64,000 bases of DNA from UBA1413 sp964650525 (GTDB taxonomy: Bacteria; Bacteroidota; Bacteroidia; Bacteroidales; Prolixibacteraceae): the NCBI GenBank assembly GCA_964650525.1, contig CAZYUA010000010.1, positions 59,006 to 123,005 of the forward strand. The letters are read 5' to 3'. This document shows, in pieces, positions 20,801 to 29,858 of this stretch. The position numbers were made by a program, and so were the translations under genes. Numbering within the stretch: the stretch's first letter is position 1; the number at the start of each line of letters is the position of its first letter. The notes under the pieces were generated by a model that was not told where the DNA came from, did no database searches, and worked only from the letters and a program-made list of their open reading frames with translations.

Positions 20801-21080
20801 ATACAACTGGCTGGGATCTGACCGGTTCGTGGAAGACGGCTCCTACCTGAGGCTGAAATCGCTGTCACTGAGCTACGTCTTCAGCAAGAAGGTAACCGAA
20901 TGGCTCAATGTCAGCGACATGAAGTTTTTTGCCACGGCTTACAACCTGTATACCTGGACCAATTACTCCGGACAGGACCCTGATGTGGCACCTCCCTCCC
21001 GTCCGGATAGCCTGCCCAAGGACTACAGCAAAACCCCTCCGGGAAGAAAGTATATGTTCGGGTTAAACCTTACCTTCTAA
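17835..21080 (+). CDS. SusC-family TonB-dependent outer-membrane transporter (first pair)
   Basis: 1081 residues, a normal SusC length. Signal peptide 1-23 (ending TYGQ); carboxypeptidase-regulatory-like domain about 25-112 (IIQGKITDAQTLE...VSFIGYKKQ); VEDVVVVGAK linker; plug about 125-255 (NIRIRGTASLNARNQPLIVINGIPYD; SIEVLKDAASTAVWGSRASNGVLMIKTKRG); 22-strand-type barrel to the C-terminal aromatic FGLNLTF. It imports oligosaccharides across the outer membrane with its SusD partner 18 bases downstream. There is no N-terminal STN domain, so it is not a direct sigma/anti-sigma signaller. Confidence 0.95.
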   Translation: MKKVILLSALLIGFLSGFQKTYGQSAIIQGKITDAQTLETLISVNIVEIDKNGRFITGTTSDYNGNYVIKVTDVRNPIQVSFIGYKKQNFFVEGRTQIDIKLEPESISVEDVVVVGAKVGHDGFTMVRDRATSVQRIELVDMKSVMSTSVEDMLQGRLGNVDISSVSGDPGSGLNIRIRGTASLNARNQPLIVINGIPYDANIDDSFDFASADIEKFGNLIDVSPEDIESIEVLKDAASTAVWGSRASNGVLMIKTKRGAKSKPVFEYTFKFTSSHEPDPIPMLDGAGYARLISEEYYNVSRNEFSALEEAREIAFDPEWEEYHNYSQNTNWVKEITQVAFTQEHNFSVRGGGEKSKYNMSMGFSDEDGTTIGNNLKKLNLRSSLDYDLSTKLQFKSDIMFTRYDQDNTYDVEDSEFGGWKAIRAVAYRKMPNLSVYDRDTLGNHFGEYFTPVSTLQGSARDIYNPVAFANLGSQKRFRDNARALFTVRYNITPRLIYNATVTLDIFDSKTSKFLPYKALGYQVSSDVSNRSVNEFSKKNSIYTINQVLFRPQMSEQHDLMLMAQFDTEESNSRWYKTESSQSASPFIVEPVNDKHLNYFGASFTKYRSMGLFLTGTYKFRDRYSLMVGAKYEGNSKFSKESRWGLFPTVSAFWRISEEGFLDGAGWINDLKLRVSWGQSGNSPAQNYLYYNTYSAGSNLSYMDMQGVKPSGIELTNLKWETIDQINPGISFMGIDNRLNIEIDYYRKKTLNLYLQGSGIPNHSGFGSINRNDGEMENTGFEFLVDYTIIRKKDFSINWNLNLSSNRNKVIRLPENYSLEYGNMLENGNYKISVVPGQPLGGFFGYEYLGVYKSDADAMVRDKDGNPVYGFNLDEPLTMIMGGPSGYPFEGGDAKYKDQNYDGKIDELDLVYLGDLNPKFMGGTGGRIQFKGFILNSFFYFKLGQKIINQTRMDTEKMYNYDNQSLATNWRWRREGDETDMPRALYNKGYNWLGSDRFVEDGSYLRLKSLSLSYVFSKKVTEWLNVSDMKFFATAYNLYTWTNYSGQDPDVAPPSRPDSLPKDYSKTPPGRKYMFGLNLTF

Positions 21081-21098
21081 CCTTTAATTTCAGAAGAA

Positions 21099-22553
21099 AT
21101 GAAAAAATTCATGATACACATTCCGGTAAAAGCCGCCATACTACTCAGCCTGATACTGTGTGTTTCCTGCAACGACTGGTTGACCGTACCCCCGGAGAAT
21201 AACCTGATCAAGGAGAAATTCTGGCAGAAGACCGACGATGTCCACGGAGCCCTTGCAGCTACCTACAATGCCATGCGTTCGGCAAGCCTCAAATCACTGA
21301 TCCTGGGAGAATGCCGGGCTGACCTGGTCAATTTTACCGGAGCGGTTTTTGCGGAGTACGCGCAAATCGCAGCCAGCAACATCAGCCCCACCAACGGGGT
21401 CGTCTCCTGGTCATCGTACTATTCCGCCATCAACCTGGCCAATACCCTGATGTATTACGATAAGGAGGTTTTTCAAAAAGACAAGACCTTTACCCAGGAG
21501 ATGATGAACGGCGTGGATGCGGAAGCTCTTTTTATCCGGTCTCTGGCTTACTTTTACCTGGTCCGGATCTGGAAGGATGTACCCCTGGTACTGGAACCCT
21601 CCATTTCTGACACAACCAACCTTTACCTTCCCAAGAGTCCTGAACGGGTCGTCATCAAACAAATCATCACCGATCTCCTTAAGGCAAAAGATCTGGCCTA
21701 CACCACGCAGTTCAGAGGCACCGACTACTTTTACGGGCGCGCCAACAAATACTCCATCATGACCCTGCTGGCCGATGTATACCTTTGGAATGAACAGTAC
21801 CAGGAATGTATCAACTACTGCGACTCTGTCATCAATTCCGGACTTTTCAGCCTCGAAGACAACAATACCTGGTTCAGGATTTATTATCCCGGGAATTCCC
21901 CGACAGAAGCCATTATGGAGTTTCAGTATAACGACAAGCTCGACAACCAGAACAACCCGGTATACGATAACCTGATCACCACCTATGGCAGCACCGGGGT
22001 TCAATTAAATTCGAAAAAAACCACCGTTCTGCTGAATCGCGAAGATGCCCGCAATTTCCAGGGGAAAACAGCCATCTGGAAATACCGGGGAAAAGATGCC
22101 CTCGGGCTGGTCGAAAGGGTCAGCACGGAACGGGATGCCAACTGGATCATATACCGGTACGCCGACATCCTGCTGATGAAAGCGGAAGCCTGTATTGAAC
22201 TCAACCGGCCCGAAGCCGCCAACGCCCTGATCCGGGAAACCCTGTTACGGGCCGGAATGCCTTACGAAGAAAACTTCGACAAAAAAGGACTGAGAACGGC
22301 CCTCCTTGACGAAAAAGGCAGGGAATTCCTCCTGGAGGGAAAACGGTGGTTTGACCTGCTCAGAGCTGCCAAAAGGAATAATTTCCAGAATAAACAGATT
22401 ATCATCGACATGATCCTTTCGGGAGCGGATATCAAACAACAGGCAATCCTGAAAACAAAAGTGTATGATACCTTAAGCTATTACTTGCCGATTGCGGAAC
22501 ACGAGCTTATTTACAACCAAAATCTGGTACAGAATCCTTATTACGACAAGTAA
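21099..22553 (+). CDS. SusD/RagB-family surface glycan-binding lipoprotein (first pair)
   Basis: 484 residues. N-terminal lipoprotein leader ending VSC24-NDW; typical SusD start (DWLTVPPENNLIKEKFWQKTDDV), helical TPR-like core (DAEALFIRSLAYFYLVRIWKDVPLV), and the family C-terminal block (DEKGREFLLEGKRWFDLLRAAKRN...PIAEHELIYNQNLVQNPYY). It caps the SusC transporter and binds the glycan. It follows susC by 18 bases. The ligand is inferred from context as a beta-1,3-glucan. Confidence 0.95.
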   Translation: MKKFMIHIPVKAAILLSLILCVSCNDWLTVPPENNLIKEKFWQKTDDVHGALAATYNAMRSASLKSLILGECRADLVNFTGAVFAEYAQIAASNISPTNGVVSWSSYYSAINLANTLMYYDKEVFQKDKTFTQEMMNGVDAEALFIRSLAYFYLVRIWKDVPLVLEPSISDTTNLYLPKSPERVVIKQIITDLLKAKDLAYTTQFRGTDYFYGRANKYSIMTLLADVYLWNEQYQECINYCDSVINSGLFSLEDNNTWFRIYYPGNSPTEAIMEFQYNDKLDNQNNPVYDNLITTYGSTGVQLNSKKTTVLLNREDARNFQGKTAIWKYRGKDALGLVERVSTERDANWIIYRYADILLMKAEACIELNRPEAANALIRETLLRAGMPYEENFDKKGLRTALLDEKGREFLLEGKRWFDLLRAAKRNNFQNKQIIIDMILSGADIKQQAILKTKVYDTLSYYLPIAEHELIYNQNLVQNPYYDK

Positions 22554-22574
22554 AAAAAAATAATACATACTCCT

Positions 22575-24062
22575 ATGAAAAAATCATTATGGCATAAACT
22601 GACAGGAGGCTTTAAGTATTTGCTTTTTGTGTTCCTCCTGTCCGGCTGCAATGAAGATCCCGAATTATGGGATGTGAAATCGCAGAACCAGGTTATTTCC
22701 CAGTATGTGGATAGCAAGGAAGACTTTTCGGAATTTGCCCAAATTCTGGAAACGACAGGGCTGAACAGCCTTTTGTCGGTGCGGGGACCCTTTACCCTTT
22801 TCCTGCCAACCAACGCTGCCATGCAAGCCTATTACAAAGAAAAGGGTGTCCAGTCTGCTGCGGGCTTCACGCTGGAGTTTGCAGACCAGTTGGTACGCAC
22901 CCATATGATCACCAGCCAGATCGAAACCGGGGATATCGGGTTGGGGGCTATCCGCGACAAAAATGCCCAGGGCGATTACCTGGTCACAGAATTCGACGGA
23001 GCTGAAATCATCGTCAACAAACACAGTAAGATCATCAAACGGAATATTCCGGCTGCCAACGGGGTGATCCACCACATCGACAAAGTGATCGATCCGGTGA
23101 GCAAGAGTGTGTACGACCTGCTGGCGACCATGCCTGCTTTCTCCCTGTTTACCGAAGGATTGAAACGGACCGGTATCAAAGATACCTTACAGATCATCAC
23201 TTTCCCGTTTGGTAAAAAAATGGCCCGCGCCAGGTACACTATTCTGGCTGTTGCCGACACTACCTTTAACCGGTACGGCATCACCAATATCGACCAGCTG
23301 ATCTCCTATTTCACCAGTGCTCCGGAAAGCATCACCTATATCAATAACGGGTTCTACCGGTATATGGAGTACCACTGCCTGGCTGAGACCTACTATCTGA
23401 ATACGTTTGAAAGCACGGCCAAGCTTTATCCCATCCTTTCGTACGACAACAATGTTTCGGTAGCTGTGGATGACGATTATAAACTGAATTACGTATCATC
23501 AACGAAAAAGTACACCGGATTTAATGTGGAGCAATCCAATTATCCCGCCAAGAATGGGTCGATCCATACCCTCAGGGATCTCCTTCCGGTTTACCAGCCC
23601 ACACCCACCACCATTACCTGGGAAACCACCGACCACTTCGACCTCAAGCAGGGAGATTATTACGGCAAGTATTACATGCGGTGGTTCGACGGGCAGAATA
23701 CCTTTAAAAACATCAAATGGGAAGGGAATTATCTGCTTTATTACTTTAAGGACCATGATACCGGAGAGGTGTTAAACGATGATTGCCTGTCCATGAGCGG
23801 GTGGTGGTGGGTAGAGGTGACCACACCGAAAATTATGAAGGGCAGGTACAAGCTGACCTCAAACCTTTGGGGTGGTCAGATTGATTATGCCGTCTATGTA
23901 GACGGAGAGAATACGGCTATGATCAAAAAAGCAGACCCGGCCAAATCGACCAGCTGGGGTGAGTTCAACTGGGGAAAAACCGAAACGCACAAAGTCAAGG
24001 TGGTAACGACAAGTCCGGGAATGCTTTTCTGGGACACCCTGATCTTTACTCCCGTTTTATAA
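22575..24062 (+). CDS. Fasciclin (FAS1) lipoprotein with C-terminal jelly-roll-like domain
   Basis: 495 residues. Lipobox LLSGC (Cys25). A clear first FAS1 domain about 35-170 (GPFTLFLPTNAAMQAYYKEKG; NGVIHHIDKVIDP), a degenerate second about 175-325, and a Trp-rich C-terminal domain about 345-495 (YYGKYYMRWFDGQNTF...GWWWVEVTTP...YAVYVDGENTAMI) that looks like a carbohydrate-binding fold. It lies 21 bases after susD and opens the second FAS1-SusC-SusD set. The Trp-rich tail suggests direct glycan contact (inference). Confidence 0.8.
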   Translation: MKKSLWHKLTGGFKYLLFVFLLSGCNEDPELWDVKSQNQVISQYVDSKEDFSEFAQILETTGLNSLLSVRGPFTLFLPTNAAMQAYYKEKGVQSAAGFTLEFADQLVRTHMITSQIETGDIGLGAIRDKNAQGDYLVTEFDGAEIIVNKHSKIIKRNIPAANGVIHHIDKVIDPVSKSVYDLLATMPAFSLFTEGLKRTGIKDTLQIITFPFGKKMARARYTILAVADTTFNRYGITNIDQLISYFTSAPESITYINNGFYRYMEYHCLAETYYLNTFESTAKLYPILSYDNNVSVAVDDDYKLNYVSSTKKYTGFNVEQSNYPAKNGSIHTLRDLLPVYQPTPTTITWETTDHFDLKQGDYYGKYYMRWFDGQNTFKNIKWEGNYLLYYFKDHDTGEVLNDDCLSMSGWWWVEVTTPKIMKGRYKLTSNLWGGQIDYAVYVDGENTAMIKKADPAKSTSWGEFNWGKTETHKVKVVTTSPGMLFWDTLIFTPVL

Positions 24063-24096
24063 CCCAATACCTGATAATGATTAAAACAGCAGCAAA

Positions 24097-27000
24097 ATGA
24101 CGAATAGATATTACCATCCGACCTGTTTTACGCTGATTCTGATCCTGTTCTTTGCGATTTTTCCCGGGCATACGGTGCTGGCGCAGCCATCGGGAGTTCC
24201 GGTCAGGGGAGTGGTCAGGGAATCAGGTACCGGCCTTCCCCTGAAACAGGTATTTGTGTCTGTTGCCTCCACCGGCACCTCTGCGGAAACCGATGAGAAC
24301 GGTGCGTTTGAGCTTACCGTTCCCAACCTGCAGGCTGAACTTATTTTCAACTATCCGGGTTATGCAAAACGCAATCTTTATCTCAACGGACGGGAATCGG
24401 TTGCGATATCCCTGGTTTCATCGCTTTACCGGTCGATTGACGATTCGTATAATACGCCCCTGGGTGCGGTTACGGTCAAGGACGCCCTGTTTCCGGTGAC
24501 CTCGCTGGTGGCAAACGATGTGAAACTGTCTAAAGCCTCCTCTTTCGACCAGCTGCTCCAGGGCCGGGTACCGGGGATGTCGGTGATTCAGCAATCCGGC
24601 ATGCCGGGCCAAAGGACTTACATGAATATCCGCGGCATCACCTCCCTGTATGGGTATTCTGAACCTTTGCTGTTCATCGACGGCATGATCCACGACTATC
24701 CCTATGCCAATGTGAGCCTGATGGAGGGATTTGCCCTGAATCCGCTCGACGTGGTAGACATCGACGACATCTCCGATGTAACGGTTCTGCGCGACGGGGT
24801 CAGCTACCTGGGCGGTGCCGGGTCAAACGGGGTCATCCATGTGAACACTGAACAAAAGAGCGAGGCCAGCACTGTGATCAAATTCTCCGCTTACGGAGGA
24901 ATTACCTCAACACCCAAGGAACAAAACCTTCTGGATGCCTCCCAGTTCAGAAGCTACTTCAGCAGCATGCTGGATGCGCAGGGCTACACAGCCAACCAGA
25001 TCAACACCCTCTATCCCTGGCTGAACGGTAACCCATCAACAGCAGAAGAGTATTACCGTTATAATAACAACACCAACTGGCAGGAGGAGATTTTCAAACC
25101 TGCCGTCGTTTCGAAATATCACTTCTTCATCAAAGGGGGCGACGACATTGCCACCTATAACATCTCCACGGGATACCTGACCCATAAGGGGATATACGAA
25201 AATTCCGGGTACACCCGGTTTAACCTGCGGATCAACGGAAAAATCAACATCACCGACAAGTTTTCGGTAACACCCAATGCCAAGTTGTCGCTGGGCGACA
25301 GCAAACTGGCCAACCACGGGCCGGCTGAATGGAAAAATCCGGTTCTCTCCGCATTGATGAAACCGCCCGTAATGGCCCCGAACGCCAGAGATGCCGCCAC
25401 CGGTATTGTCTTAAACTATCTGGACGATGTGGGTGCATTCGGGGTTAGTAACCCATCAGCCATTGTTACCAACGCCCAGGGGACCAACCGGAACTACCAC
25501 TTCCTGGCTTCCGTGACCGCTCAGTACAAGTTCAGCGAACATTTCAACATTTCAACCCTGGTAGGCATCAACTTCAACAATGCCAGGGAAAATATCTTTT
25601 TGCCGAATATCGGAATGGTGCAGGTTGATTCGGCTTACAACAGCCCCGGAGACCTGGTGTATGAATTCCGTTCCACCCAAAACCATTCGACCCTTACCTA
25701 TACCAACAAAACCAATTCAGGTCACGCCATCAACCTGACCGGAGGCTTCCGGGTTATGAAAAACAGTTATAAATACAACAAGAGCCTGGATTTAAATACT
25801 CCTTCCGACGATTTCAAAAGCCTGGGCGACGGGTCGCAATACAGTTTTCTCCGGTCGACCACCGGAGACAACAGAGGATTGGGCTGGGTATCCTATTACG
25901 GGAACCTGAGTTATGGATTCCGTGACAAATATTTTCTCAATACGAACCTGTCGTACGACGGCAACTCTGCCACCAACAGCCAAAACCGGTATAACTTCTT
26001 CCCCTCGGTAGCATTGGCCTGGCGGCTTTCGTCCGAAAACTTCTTCAACAAAGGCGGATGGATGGATGACCTCAAGTTGAGGGCCTCCTATTCTGTCACC
26101 GGAAATATGTTCAGCTCCATATACGATTATTCCAAGCTCTATTATACCAGCCGGCGGCTGAACAGTTTGGGGGCAATCACCCGGGAAATCATCCCCAACG
26201 AGGACCTGAGCCTGGAAAAGAAGAAGACCATCAACGCAGGGCTCGACCTGGTGCTGTTTAAACAGCAGTTAAACCTGCACATGGATCTCCACCGGTCCAA
26301 TGTCGATAACCTGGTGATCAGGCAGGAGCTTCCCGCCACCTTCGGGTACACCAACTACTTCGACAATGGGGGCAAACTGGAAGTCAACGGCTTTGAAATT
26401 GCTGCCGACACCCGTTTGGAAACGGGCGGATTTGTATGGAAACTCGGCGGTTCGGTGAGTAAAGAACTCATCCGGGTGAAAAGCCTGACCTTTGTGAACC
26501 CTGAGACAAAAGACATCATTACCAGTGTGGAAGGAGCTCAGTTTATTACATCGGAAGGAAATCCCATCAATGCCTATTACGGGTTTAAAACCGACGGCCT
26601 GATTTCAGCGGCGGATGCCGGAAAGATTACAGGACCAAAAGGGACCCTCATGCAGGCCGGAGACATGAAATTCGTCGACACCGACGGGAATCAAACCATC
26701 AATGAGGCCGACAAAATGATTATCGGGGACCCCAACCCCGATCTTTTCGGGAGCCTTTACACCGGGTTCAGCTTCAGAAATCTGGAGCTTTCAGCCTTCT
26801 TCACCTATTCCCTGGGGAACGAACTGTACAACTATATGAGATACCGGACCGAAGCAATGGATTCGTACAGCAACCAGTCGGTGACGGTTCTCGACCGGTG
26901 GACGGCCACGAATACCGGATCGCTCCTTCCCAGAGCTGCATTTGGCGATCCTGCAGGCAATTCCGTATTTTCCGACCGCTGGATAGAAGATGGGTCCTAC

Positions 27001-27225
27001 CTGCGTCTGGAAAGACTTACCCTGAACTACAACCTGCCTCCGTTATCGGGTGTTTACAAGGGTCTTGTGCTCTATCTCACAGCTACCAACCTGTTCACGT
27101 TCACCGGATATTCAGGATACGATCCTGAGTTCATCCATCTGAACAGTCCGTTCTACATGGGTGTCGACTATGGGAAAATGCCCCAGTCAAAATCGTTTGT
27201 CCTTGGAATAAAATTAGACTTGTAA
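24097..27225 (+). CDS. SusC-family TonB-dependent outer-membrane transporter (second pair)
   Basis: 1042 residues. Signal peptide to about 29 (HTVLAQ); carboxypeptidase-regulatory-like domain about 37-108; plug about 130-255 (MNIRGITSLYGYSEPLLFIDGM; DVTVLRDGVSYLGGAGSNGVIHVNTEQ); barrel ending FVLGIKLDL. It is clearly divergent from the first SusC, with a shortened linker lacking VVVVG, so the pair is not a simple recent duplication. It should import an oligosaccharide with SusD 18 bases downstream. Confidence 0.93.
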   Translation: MTNRYYHPTCFTLILILFFAIFPGHTVLAQPSGVPVRGVVRESGTGLPLKQVFVSVASTGTSAETDENGAFELTVPNLQAELIFNYPGYAKRNLYLNGRESVAISLVSSLYRSIDDSYNTPLGAVTVKDALFPVTSLVANDVKLSKASSFDQLLQGRVPGMSVIQQSGMPGQRTYMNIRGITSLYGYSEPLLFIDGMIHDYPYANVSLMEGFALNPLDVVDIDDISDVTVLRDGVSYLGGAGSNGVIHVNTEQKSEASTVIKFSAYGGITSTPKEQNLLDASQFRSYFSSMLDAQGYTANQINTLYPWLNGNPSTAEEYYRYNNNTNWQEEIFKPAVVSKYHFFIKGGDDIATYNISTGYLTHKGIYENSGYTRFNLRINGKINITDKFSVTPNAKLSLGDSKLANHGPAEWKNPVLSALMKPPVMAPNARDAATGIVLNYLDDVGAFGVSNPSAIVTNAQGTNRNYHFLASVTAQYKFSEHFNISTLVGINFNNARENIFLPNIGMVQVDSAYNSPGDLVYEFRSTQNHSTLTYTNKTNSGHAINLTGGFRVMKNSYKYNKSLDLNTPSDDFKSLGDGSQYSFLRSTTGDNRGLGWVSYYGNLSYGFRDKYFLNTNLSYDGNSATNSQNRYNFFPSVALAWRLSSENFFNKGGWMDDLKLRASYSVTGNMFSSIYDYSKLYYTSRRLNSLGAITREIIPNEDLSLEKKKTINAGLDLVLFKQQLNLHMDLHRSNVDNLVIRQELPATFGYTNYFDNGGKLEVNGFEIAADTRLETGGFVWKLGGSVSKELIRVKSLTFVNPETKDIITSVEGAQFITSEGNPINAYYGFKTDGLISAADAGKITGPKGTLMQAGDMKFVDTDGNQTINEADKMIIGDPNPDLFGSLYTGFSFRNLELSAFFTYSLGNELYNYMRYRTEAMDSYSNQSVTVLDRWTATNTGSLLPRAAFGDPAGNSVFSDRWIEDGSYLRLERLTLNYNLPPLSGVYKGLVLYLTATNLFTFTGYSGYDPEFIHLNSPFYMGVDYGKMPQSKSFVLGIKLDL

Positions 27226-27243
27226 CCGTTTAACCGATAGGAA

Positions 27244-28800
27244 ATGAAAAAGACGTTGATCATAAGAACTTTTCTGCCAGTACTCCTGGGTACGGTTATC
27301 ATGCTGACCTCCGGGTGCAAAGAATCATTTTTCAATGAAACAGCCGGGGATCGGATCACTCCGGACCAGCATTTTCAATCCATGATTGATGCAGATGTTT
27401 CGTTGCAGGGAGCCATTGTTCCTTTACAGGATGTCTTGCCGAACCTGATCATCCTTGACGGGGTCAGGTCGGACGCCATGGATATTACCGCCAATGCCGA
27501 CGCCAATCTGAGGGCCATCAACGACCAGATCTTTCAGTCTGGCAATCCCTATACCAACCCGGCCAGCCTGTACAAGGTGATCATCAACATCAACGAAACG
27601 CTGGCCCATATTGATAAGATCGCTTTGAAGGACCCGAATTTCAATGTATTAAAGATCTGGGCCTACAAGGGGGCCCTCATCGGTATGCGTTCCTGGACCT
27701 ATCTCACCCTGGCGCGTCTCTATGGCAAAGCTGTCTATATCAAAGGAAATCTGACTTCCCTGCCGGCCAACCTGCAGCAGGAGGTGATGACCAAGCCGGT
27801 CCTTCTGGATACCCTGATCAGCCAGCTGCTGCCCTACATTCAGGATAATAGCACCGGCACCCAGTTTGAGGAACTGCGGTTTGACCATTTTGTGAACAAC
27901 AAAGCCCTTCTTGGTGAATTGTACCTTGAAAAAAATGATTATTTCAATGCGGTTATCTACCTGAAACTGGCCTGTGAAAGTTACCTGAATCAGGCAGCCA
28001 TGCTGAAAGTGGACAAAACATACAAGGATGCAGCCTGGAGAACCATTTTCCTGAATGCCGAATCTGCCAATGTGGAGAACCTCTCCGTCGTTCCCTATTC
28101 GACCGATGAAGGGCAGTTCAATCCCCTTGTCTACTGGATTGACCGCACGTACCTGTACATGGTGAAACCCTCCACGCTTTTAATCGATTCGTTCATGGTT
28201 CAGGTTCCGGCCGCCGGGAACCCGGGTGACCTGTGGAGAGGACCAGGGGTTTCCTTTAAGGTGGATACCCTGTTGAAAATCAACGATTCCACCTTTGTTA
28301 CAGAACCCTACATTACCAAGTACCAGGTCGATAACCTGGATCCGCTCAGTTCAGATATCGTGATTTCAAGGGCAGCCGACGTTCATTTGTTACTGGCTGA
28401 AGCCCTGAACCGGACGGGGAATTTAACCTATCAAAAATATGCCCTGATGCTTTTAAACGACGGGGTTAACAAGGTCAATCCCAAGCCGGCACCCTATTCC
28501 AAATGGGCTGCCAACCTGGGAGTCCGGGGAAGGGTGTACCTGAAAGCCAAGGAACTCCCCGACAGGATGGCGGGTGAACCAGCCATGCTCTACATCGAAA
28601 ATCTGATTATTGCAGAAAGAGCACTGGAACTGGCCTTCGAAGGGAAACGGTGGTCAGACCTGGTGCGGATCGCCGAACGCAGGGGCGATCCGGCTTACCT
28701 TGCCGACCGGGTGGCTGCCAAATTTGCCGGCACCCCGAAGTACAATGAAATCAGAAACAAACTGCTGATTCCCGAAAACTGGTATCTGCCGTTTGAATAA
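27244..28800 (+). CDS. SusD-like lipoprotein (second pair)
   Basis: 518 residues. Leader ending TSGC25 (lipoprotein). SusD-type features: KESFFNETAGDRITPDQHFQ start, helical core (AYKGALIGMRSWTYLTLARLYGKAVYI), and AERALELAFEGKRWSDLVRIAERRGDPAYLADRVAAKF near the C terminus. The sequence diverges from the first SusD and has an insertion in the middle. It is the last gene of the six-gene FAS1-SusC-SusD operon, followed by a palindrome. Confidence 0.92.
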   Translation: MKKTLIIRTFLPVLLGTVIMLTSGCKESFFNETAGDRITPDQHFQSMIDADVSLQGAIVPLQDVLPNLIILDGVRSDAMDITANADANLRAINDQIFQSGNPYTNPASLYKVIININETLAHIDKIALKDPNFNVLKIWAYKGALIGMRSWTYLTLARLYGKAVYIKGNLTSLPANLQQEVMTKPVLLDTLISQLLPYIQDNSTGTQFEELRFDHFVNNKALLGELYLEKNDYFNAVIYLKLACESYLNQAAMLKVDKTYKDAAWRTIFLNAESANVENLSVVPYSTDEGQFNPLVYWIDRTYLYMVKPSTLLIDSFMVQVPAAGNPGDLWRGPGVSFKVDTLLKINDSTFVTEPYITKYQVDNLDPLSSDIVISRAADVHLLLAEALNRTGNLTYQKYALMLLNDGVNKVNPKPAPYSKWAANLGVRGRVYLKAKELPDRMAGEPAMLYIENLIIAERALELAFEGKRWSDLVRIAERRGDPAYLADRVAAKFAGTPKYNEIRNKLLIPENWYLPFE

Positions 28801-28849
28801 TATCTTCCGGAGAGTAGCCCTTTGGCACCGGAAACTACCGCATCCTCCT

Positions 28850-28865
28850 ATCCTGCCGGCAGGAT
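28850..28865. repeat. Perfect 16-bp palindrome (REP-like, CCTGCCGGCAGG core)
   Basis: ATCCTGCCGGCAGGAT is a perfect palindrome 50 bases after the susD stop. Related CTGCCTGCC/GGCAGG hairpins occur at 54631 and 56311, which points to a dispersed repeat family. It could also stabilise the 3' end of the operon mRNA. Confidence 0.6.
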
Positions 28866-28927
28866 GGTTATTGGTGTGAACCCTGTTTCCGCAGGTTGGT
28901 GTTTTATCTATTTTTCCATATGCCTTT

Positions 28928-29746
28928 ATGACTATTAAAACAAACGGATTCTTGCATTTTTTGCTGTTACTGGGCCTCCTGAATGCCTGTACCGGTAGGC
29001 CTGCCAATGAATACCAACTGGTGTGGAGCGACGAATTTGGCTACGAGGGGTTGCCGGATTCAACCAAATGGAGTTATGATACCCGTGGAAATGCTTATGG
29101 CTGGGGAAATAATGAACTTCAGTACTATACCGAAGGCAGGCTCGAAAATGCCCGGGTCGGTAACGGGCTACTGGCGATCACTGCTCTTCGTGAAGAAATG
29201 GAGGGAAAATCGTACACCTCAGCCCGGCTTATCACCAAAGGAAAGGGTGACTGGCTCTACGGCCGGTTTGAGATAAGCGCCAAACTGCCGTCGGGCCGGG
29301 GGATGTGGCCTGCCATCTGGATGCTCCCCACCGATTGGGAATACGGCGGCTGGCCCGCCAGCGGCGAAATCGACATCATGGAAAACGTTGGTTATGACCC
29401 CGACACTATTGTGGGTTCTGCCCACACCCAATCGTATAACCATTCGATTGGCACCCATAAAAACGCAAAAATCGCTGTTCCCGACAGCCACGACAACTTC
29501 CATGTGTATGCCCTCGAATGGGAACCGGAAGAATACCGCGTATTGGTGGATGATATCCTTTATTTCACCTTTAAAAATGAGGGGACCGGCCCCGACGAAT
29601 GGCCTTTCGACAAACGGTTCCACCTTCTGCTGAATGTGGCCGTCGGTGGCAACTGGGGTGGTTTGATGGGAGTTGACGACTCCGTCTTCCCGCAGCAGAT
29701 GCTTATCGATTATGTAAGAGTCTACCAGAAAAAAAACACAAAATAG
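28928..29746 (+). CDS. GH16 laminarinase-like lipoprotein
   Basis: 272 residues, a single GH16 domain behind a lipoprotein leader (LLNAC, Cys21). The bacterial laminarinase signature is intact: GEIDIMENVG with nucleophile Glu147, Asp149 and acid/base Glu152; flanking WSDEF, GNNELQYYT, WPAIWMLP and the C-terminal LLLNVAVGGNWGG...VRVY also fit. Such enzymes hydrolyse beta-1,3(-1,4)-glucan. Anchored on the outer membrane, it probably generates fragments for the SusCD transporters. It lies 127 bases after the susD gene and 112 before the second GH16. Confidence 0.94.
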   Translation: MTIKTNGFLHFLLLLGLLNACTGRPANEYQLVWSDEFGYEGLPDSTKWSYDTRGNAYGWGNNELQYYTEGRLENARVGNGLLAITALREEMEGKSYTSARLITKGKGDWLYGRFEISAKLPSGRGMWPAIWMLPTDWEYGGWPASGEIDIMENVGYDPDTIVGSAHTQSYNHSIGTHKNAKIAVPDSHDNFHVYALEWEPEEYRVLVDDILYFTFKNEGTGPDEWPFDKRFHLLLNVAVGGNWGGLMGVDDSVFPQQMLIDYVRVYQKKNTK

Positions 29747-29858
29747 CCAGCTCCCGGCAAACGGTTTGCGAAACGGTGATGCGCTGCGGGCAGGTCCATT
29801 GTATCGCACCAGGTGGTTCTTGAACACCCGGATGATGATACCGTATTCTTCAGGAGAA

